Positions 58,201-64,000 of a DNA stretch of 64,000 bases are shown piece by piece (within the stretch, counting starts at the first letter, position 1; the number at the start of each line of letters is the position of its first letter). A program made the translations under genes and the position numbers. This DNA is from Myrica gale (lineage: Eukaryota > Streptophyta > Magnoliopsida > Fagales > Myricaceae), in the NCBI GenBank assembly GCA_963930655.1, contig OZ005608.1, forward strand, positions 16,244,001 through 16,308,000, given 5' to 3'. The notes under the pieces were generated by a model. It did not search any database. It worked only from the letters and a program-made list of their open reading frames with translations, and had not been told where the DNA came from.

Positions 58201-59869
58201 GAAAAATATCATTAGTTTAACGATCTACTTATTCTCAATGTGTTGTTGAGGATTGATCATACATTGTTATAATGTCTGATGAACCATAATATGACCGGTC
58301 CAACCCATCAGAAATACATCAGTCTATCAGTATGATGAACCATAATATGATTAACCCATTGAAATATACCAACCCATCCATCCAAGGCCACACCCGCTCA
58401 AGGTCTCTAACCCGCGCACATGAGAATTTATCCTTATATTTTCCCGCTCAACTATTATAAGTCCTAAGGCTCACATTATTAAAACTCTTCTTAGGACTCT
58501 AATCCCTTCACATATAAATAAACAAGTATTCCTCTTCATATGGTCTCATGCTTAATTTCATCCTTAAAGTCTCATTACTTCTCTATACTCAAGCTTCAAT
58601 TGCTCTTCTTATACTCAAACCTTCTTGAGATCTTACTTAGACATCGGAGTCTCAGGATCAGATACCGCCCCCTCTTTTTTTTCCTCTTTAGGTCTGATCG
58701 GCTCCGGGCAGGAGAGATTTTTTGCATCATCAATGTCATTTGAATTTGTATTTCTATAACATTTAATGAGAGAAATCATGAAATTGACTAGCTCTTTACG
58801 TCAAGCATTAGAACAACATTCTCAAGATATTTCAAATATTATACATTGCAGGTATTTATTCAAAATTTGAGAGAAAAATGGCTGGGAGAGATTTTTTTCT
58901 TGGAAATGTGAAGTTATTTTTGGGAGGCATAATAATGAAGTTCGTTAATTTGTAGGATTTTTATTTAATGGTTTTATTGTGTTGATTAATGTTTTTTTAA
59001 TTATCAATACATATGTAAAGTGATTTGGCAATTTTTTGTTTTAATTTAATTGATTTCTTTTAGTTGTGCCACCCTCTCATCTTTTAATATATCATCTATC
59101 AATAAAAAATTTTATTGGATTTTTTTTTTAACTTTTTGTGTATTGTTTTATGAACTATAATTCTTAATTTGTTGTCCGAATTGTACAGTATAATTTGGAG
59201 AGAGATAAACATAACATATGGACCACATGGTAGGGTCCATGCTCATGCTGTCTGAAACTTTACATGAACAACATTAAATAGTACATAATCTACTTATTAT
59301 GTCTTCTCTATTTGAATTGCACCATTCGAACAACAAATTATAGAAAATTCTCATGCTTGCTTTATATCTTTGTGCCTCCAATTCATGCCCGGTGGCCGGC
59401 ACTACCCCCTTCGTTTTCTTTCAATATTTGGGCTAAATTGATGTGGCTTGCCAGCTATGAATTCTTTATAGCATCACGTTTTTAATGATTTTGCTTCTTA
59501 CCGGTTTGTTTCAAGTTGAAATCCTCCTTATTCGTTGGATGTCGGGTCAGATGCTGGATTTGTACACATGCTGACCCGGTTTTGTATTTGATAAATTAGT
59601 TTAAAATATGTCAAACAAGTTCTAAATTTAATTTTTTAGAATATAAATTTAAACCAAATGAATTTCCAAAGAAACAGATAAGGGTTGGGGTGGACGCTGG
59701 TCCAGTTAGCCGAGATTCATGTCTGTGATTAAAGAAGAAAGCAGAATAATAGAAGAAAAAAAAGAAAAAAAGAAAGAGAAAATGTAGTCATGGCACCACA
59801 AAAGTGTTGGAGGCAGCCTTAATAACCTTATCACATGCCGCATGCAATATTGACAGGTAGAGAAGCAGC
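58201..59869. other. Intergenic, no gene
   Basis: A 17-base phrase, 'gatgaaccataatatga', occurs twice at about 58,279 and 58,333. Purine-rich A/G runs occur near 59,740-59,780. No gene or clear TATA box before the IF-2 transcript. Confidence 0.45.
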
Positions 59870-60250
59870 CACACACGTATTCCCTCCCAACGAAATTTGG
59901 TTCTTTCCGTCCACACCATATTATCCCCCTGTGCTCAATAACAAGTTCTATCGGATTATTCAAGCTCTGTTTCCACACACAGCACTCTCTGGGTCCAACG
60001 GCAGGATTGCTTCTAACTGTAGGAATTCCAGACGCTGTTGTATCTTCTCTAACAAAAATTGGCAAAATTCTCATAGGGAGGTAAGATTGTTTCTTCCCCG
60101 TCTGTGTTGGGGGGTAATTTTATCTTGGTTGAAACTTTTTTTCCTCCAAAATTTGGCCATAAGGATTATTAATTGGTTTGGAATTCGTAGACATTGTAGG
60201 ATGAGGGATTACTAAGAATTGAAAAGCTTGTCTTTGGGACTGGGGCACCC
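59870..60250 (+). promoter_or_regulatory. Probable 5' UTR of IF-2 with an intron donor
   Basis: CT-rich sequence rises from about 59,875. A good donor, GGGAG|GTAAGA, is at 60,080/60,081. Possible acceptors are TTGTAG ending at 60,199 or CGTAG ending at 60,190, which would leave a short leader before the ATG at 60,251. A third, TTGTAG ending at 60,269, would remove that ATG and start translation at 60,275 instead. Confidence 0.45.
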
Positions 60251-63200
60251 ATGCTTATATTATTTGTAGGAAGTATGCAAGGAACAGTGGCTTCTCTGGC
60301 TTCCCTGGTGAATTTGGGAAGCAGTGTAGCATCGGAAAGGTCCCACTCCTCGCTCTTTAGGAGGGTTTCTTTGTCTAAACGAAATTATACGGTTAAGAAG
60401 AAGAGCTGGCACTGGGTGTCGTTGTCTGTCTGTAAATATTCCGTCACAACAACTGACCTCGTCCCGGAGCAACGGAATGCAGCGTCCTTTAATTCAGGTG
60501 ATGGTCGTGATGCTGGTTTTCTCCTAAAGCCTGCTCCTAAGCCAGTTTTGAAGTCCTCGGAGTCCAAGGGCAAAGCCCTTTCAGTCACTTGGGACCCATC
60601 CATAATCAGGGAGGAGTCTTCTGATGATGGAATGTTAGGGGATGTTGAGGAGAGGAATAAGGTGATTGAGTCCTTAGGAGAGGTATTGGAAACAGCAAAA
60701 AAACTAGAAACTTCAAGATCGAGCGAGTCGGGAAGCAGGAGAGAAAGTGGTTTTGTAAATAAATCTACAGATTCTAAAACAAGTACTAATTTGACCAGTG
60801 GTAAACCTAACCAGAATCCAAAAACCTCAAAGAGTGTCTGGCGGAAAGGAGACACGGTTACAGCTGTGCAAAAGGTTACAAAGGGACCATCATCTAAGCC
60901 TAGTAGTAGCACAGTTGAGAAGGAGGACATTCAAATAGGGCGAAGGGGAAACGTTGTGTCTGAAGCCCCCAGTTCTTCTACACCACCTCAGCCACCTTTG
61001 AGACCTCAACCAAAATTACAAGCAAAGCCTTCTGTAGCTTCTCCGCCTGTGGTAAAGAAACCTGTCATCTTGAAGGATGTTGGGGCAGTTCCAAATTCGT
61101 CGGTGGTTGATGAAACTGGTTCCAGTTTGAAAACTACTGACCGCAAACCAATTTTGATTGACAAATTTGCTTCCAAGAAATCGGTAGTTGATCCTCTGAT
61201 TGCTCAATCAGTTTTGGCCCCTGCACGACCAGGAAGAGGCCCTCCTCCAGGAAAGCATAAAGATGACTATCGTAAAAAAAATGTCCCAGCTGGAGGACCA
61301 CGGAGGCGAATGGTTAATAACGATGACATTCAAGATGAGGACACAACAGAACTTTCGGTCTCTATTTCTGGTAGTGCCATTGGCAGGAAAGGGAGGAAAT
61401 GGACCAAAGCAAGTCGGAAGGCAGCAAGACTTCAGGCTGCGAAAGAGGCAGCTCCTGTCAAAGTAGAAATTCTTGAGGTTGGCAAAGAAGGTATGCTAAT
61501 AGAGGAGTTAGCATTCAACTTGACTATTGGTGAAGGTGAAATTCTTGGGTATTTATACTCAAAAGGGATTAAGCCTGATGGTGTGCAAACTCTAGACAAA
61601 GATATGGTAAAAATGATCTGTAAAGAGCATGATGTGGAAGTACTAGATGCCGACCCCATTAAAGTGGAAGAAAAGGCAAGAAAGAAGGAAATTCTTGATG
61701 AAGAAGACCTGGACAAACTACAAGATCGGCCACCTGTTATTACGATAATGGGTCATGTGGATCATGGGAAGGTAAATGGTAGCTAGTTGGAGTCGTATTT
61801 TCTGTTTGGACCTTTTACATTCATTTGGTTGTAGTTTCTTGGTTTTGGTTGGAGTATTCATGTATCTCTATGTGTAAACTTTGCTAATATGTCTTTTATG
61901 TTACCCTCTTTTGCAGACAACCCTTTTGGACTATATTCGGAAGAGCAAGGTACATTTGGAAGCTTAATCATCTTAACGGTCCTTTCTGTTTCTTTTCCAA
62001 TGACCATGTTGATATAAGGTCTTATGGCTTTGTTATGTTTTCTAGTGTTGGCATACTTCTTTTATTTTTTCTCTTTGTAAGATAAAATCGTGGTTTGGTT
62101 AAGATGCATAATCTTAGAGAAACTGCTCCTTCTCATGTTTGACTTCAATATCAAATTTAGATGGGAGTTTGTGCTACTGGTTCTACCATGTCGTACATAT
62201 TATTTAACTGAGGCCTGACTACTAGATATTTGCAGGTAGCTGCCTCAGAAGCAGGTGGGATTACACAAGGAATTGGTGCATATAAGGTGCTAGTACCAAT
62301 AGATGGCAAGGTGCAGCCATGTGTTTTCCTTGATACCCCTGGGCATGAGGTACTCTTCCCTTTCCAGAAAAAAAGTGTTAATTTTTAGCACCCCAAAAGA
62401 AAAACACATTAGTAGAAATTTTTGTTCTTTAAATTTCCTCCCTTATGGTTATATTTGTGGGCTTTAATATCCTTGTTTGAGTGGCGAGCTGTAACTTGCT
62501 TTAGATGATATATACTATCTCGGTCCTGTAGGCTTTTGGAGCAATGAGGGCTCGTGGAGCAAGTGTGACAGACATTGCCATTATTGTAGTGGCTGTCGAC
62601 GATGGAATCCGTCCTCAAACAAATGAGGCCATAGCTCATGCCAAAGCAGCTGGAGTACCGATGGTGATTGCTATAAATAAGGCATGTGAGCTAAGATGGT
62701 GTGGTTTTTTCTTTTCTCTTCCTCGCAGGGATAAAATGATTGAGAGGACAAACACTTTGGCAGTTGTTTTGCCTGGTGTTGGCTTTAGGCCTTGCTGATT
62801 CCCATTCTAATTTCTTCCATTGCATCAGATAGATAAAGATGGAGCAAATCCAGAACGAGTCATGCAAGAGCTTTCTTTGATTGGCCTAATGCCTGAAGAT
62901 TGGGGTGGTGATGTCCCGATGGTTCAGGTTTTTGTCTCTTTAAGTGCTGGAGTTGTAAAGACATTTGGTATAGATGCTATATATGGTTTCTTTTAAGCTT
63001 TCTGTTTTTGTTCTCCTTTTAATAGATTAGCGCTCTTAAAGGCGAGAAGATAGATGATCTGTTGGAAACTGTCATGCTTGTTGCGGAGGTGAGTTAGATG
63101 TTACTGATGTGCAAACAAGTGGGCTTTTATATTCTGTTTGGAATAAAGTGCATTTCTTTCTTGCTTATTGCCAAGAAAAATCCTACTCCATTACATTGTA

Positions 63201-64000
63201 TTCTGAACATGGAAGAGAATCTCACTCCCCATTTTAGTTGTTCCATTTATTGTTGGTACATATGTTTATTTGCACTTGTATCTTTTGGTTTTGGAATCAG
63301 TAGCTAGAGTACAAATTTTTGCATGCATGGCTCAGTTTTTTGTTCCTCCTGGAATGATGCATCTTAGTCTTGGTCCATTTGTTCCGGTCCTCCGGAAAGT
63401 GGGGAAACCAGATCCAGAAGAGTAAGAATAACACCTTTACTGTAAACTTCTTTTTCATTAATAAAGTTATACTTACTTATCAAAAAAACGAAGAAGAGAA
63501 TGTTCTCTTTTGTTCACCAAAACTGATGTGGTATTTAAATTATGTAGGCACAAGGCTCTTAGCATCTTGCCATAGAGCTGTAATCAAATTTGGCCACACC
63601 CTATTTTATATTTATGTTCGACATTATTAAACACTAATCTTGGTATTAGTTGTTTGTCAGTTATAATTATAGTTATATCTCTAGAATATATTATTACAAG
63701 GATTTTGATACATTTAGATGCAGAATAAACGAAATTTATTGTTCATTAAATATAATTCAATTTATATATTTCATGAAAGAATGATTTCATGTTCTCAACA
63801 TTGTCAATTATTATTGGGTGATGCCTGAGAAAGTGGTGAATGTTCTGTGGAGTTGGTAAAGGAAGTTCACTAACCCCTTCGCTCAGTCTATTTTGAGATT
63901 GATTCCAACTTGTATTTAGTGGAGCCTTTGGAGGGAGAGGAACAATAGATGTTTTGATAGCTATTCTTTCTCCTTGGTCAAGTTGCAGGATTTTATGTTG
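60251..64000 (+). CDS. FUG1: Translation initiation factor IF-2, chloroplastic (5' part; continues past the window)
   Basis: Nuclear gene for the bacterial-type GTPase that brings initiator fMet-tRNA to chloroplast ribosomes. Six exons are in the window: 60,251-61,771; 61,917-61,949; 62,236-62,349; 62,532-62,681; 62,829-62,927; 63,026-63,088, giving 660 codons without a stop. The N-terminus ([19 protein letters not shown]) is Ser-rich and basic, as a transit peptide should be, and resembles plant IF-2 starts. A long variable linker has SVWRKGDTV and [13 protein letters not shown] motifs. The IF2 N-terminal domain is about 413-472 ([18 protein letters not shown]...). GTPase motifs: G1 GHVDHGKT 501-508, split by intron 1; G2 [10 protein letters not shown] 525-534; G3 DTPGHE 551-556; G4 NKID 605-608, split by intron 4; G5 SALKG 641-645. 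Domains II-IV (roughly 350 residues in the family) lie beyond 64,000. Intron 4 is GC-AG. Intron 6 contains LINE debris. Confidence 0.95.
62682..62828 (+). other. GC-AG intron (intron 4 of IF-2)
   Basis: The exon ends ...AATAAG and the intron begins GCATGTGAG. It ends TGCATCAG before ATAGATAAAG. Only this junction keeps the G4 motif N-K-I-D in frame: the nearby GT (at 62,686) would shift the frame into a stop. GC donors are a known minority class of plant introns. Confidence 0.85.
63360..63487 (+). mobile_element. LINE 3' tail fragment in IF-2 intron 6
   Basis: AATAAAGTTATACTTACTTATCAAAAAAA at 63,460-63,487 looks like the 3' end of a plant L1-type LINE (untranslated end, then a short A tail). 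The 5' limit is uncertain. Confidence 0.5.
63790..64000 (+). pseudogene. LINE reverse transcriptase C-terminal fragment
   Basis: A plus-strand frame reads [12 protein letters not shown], a stop, [19 protein letters not shown], a stop, then [17 protein letters not shown]. The 'W.LWRERN.RCF' motif is typical of the end of plant L1 LINE ORF2, after the zinc-finger region. It runs past the window edge and has two stops here. It lies in intron 6 of the IF-2 gene, same strand. Confidence 0.75.

Noticed and set aside
59706..60074. 122-codon minus-strand frame upstream of IF-2
   Set aside because: It overlaps the probable IF-2 leader, begins with no motif, and ends in a low-complexity Ser/Phe stretch from an A/G-rich run.
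60385..60930. 181-codon minus-strand frame opposite IF-2 exon 1
   Set aside because: It is a shadow of a long, codon-biased coding exon. Homology is on the plus strand only.

Overview
The window looks like nuclear DNA of a core-eudicot plant, probably woody. Evidence: two intron-containing housekeeping genes with plant-type protein sequence (a UCH3-like ubiquitin hydrolase and the chloroplast translation initiation factor IF-2), AT-rich intergenic DNA, and nested LTR retrotransposons, CACTA and hAT fragments, MITEs and LINE tails. I cannot name the species. No CRISPR array, rRNA or convincing tRNA was seen.

Region 1 (about 1-15,930) is one old Ty3/gypsy element of the Tat type on the minus strand. 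It has gag (14,403-15,932), protease (10,118-10,507 plus 14,403 onward), reverse transcriptase fused to integrase (4,436-5,552) and, past the end of pol, an extra ORF on the opposite strand (1,313-3,770). It was split by later arrivals: an LTR-like fragment starting TGTAACACCCC (5,553), a CACTA terminal region with an almost perfect 87-bp hairpin (6,539-7,250), a truncated copia element (7,255-10,117) and a 3.9-kb solo LTR with a perfect 5-bp target duplication (10,508-14,397).

Region 2 (about 17,000-38,300) holds a hAT-like MITE and a plus-strand SIRE-like copia element (LTR 19,537-20,783). In that element a 474-bp segment encoding a zinc knuckle and the protease active site is repeated four times. 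Its integrase is joined head-to-head to the 3' end of an opposite-strand SIRE-like element. A CACTA transposase gene (minus, 25,946-35,584) is split by a TGTGAGACCCC-type LTR that itself holds a second, inverted LTR of the same type. A second SIRE-like LTR plus truncated gag lies at 36,686-38,315.

Region 3 (about 38,300-48,300) is degenerate. It has a 3.5-kb field of CGTCCG(N)ACG-like motifs around a broken transposon ORF, a second CACTA transposase remnant with an internal deletion, a 117-bp CACTA-like mini-element, and a possible GRF-zinc-finger ORF.

Region 4 (48,350-64,000) is genic. A complete nine-exon UCH3-type deubiquitinase gene (236 aa) carries fold-back MITEs in introns 1 and 8. 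A repeat-poor spacer with a hAT fragment follows. Then comes the 5' part (660 codons, six exons) of the gene for chloroplast IF-2, which runs off the right edge, contains a GC-AG intron, and has LINE fragments in its sixth intron. The two genes share the strand but nothing suggests a functional link.

I did not find a convincing new biological system. The observations most worth testing are the four-fold gag/protease tandem array, the structured block conserved among otherwise diverged 3-4 kb LTRs, the antisense ORF of the Tat element, and the repeat-motif field at 38.9-42.4 kb.
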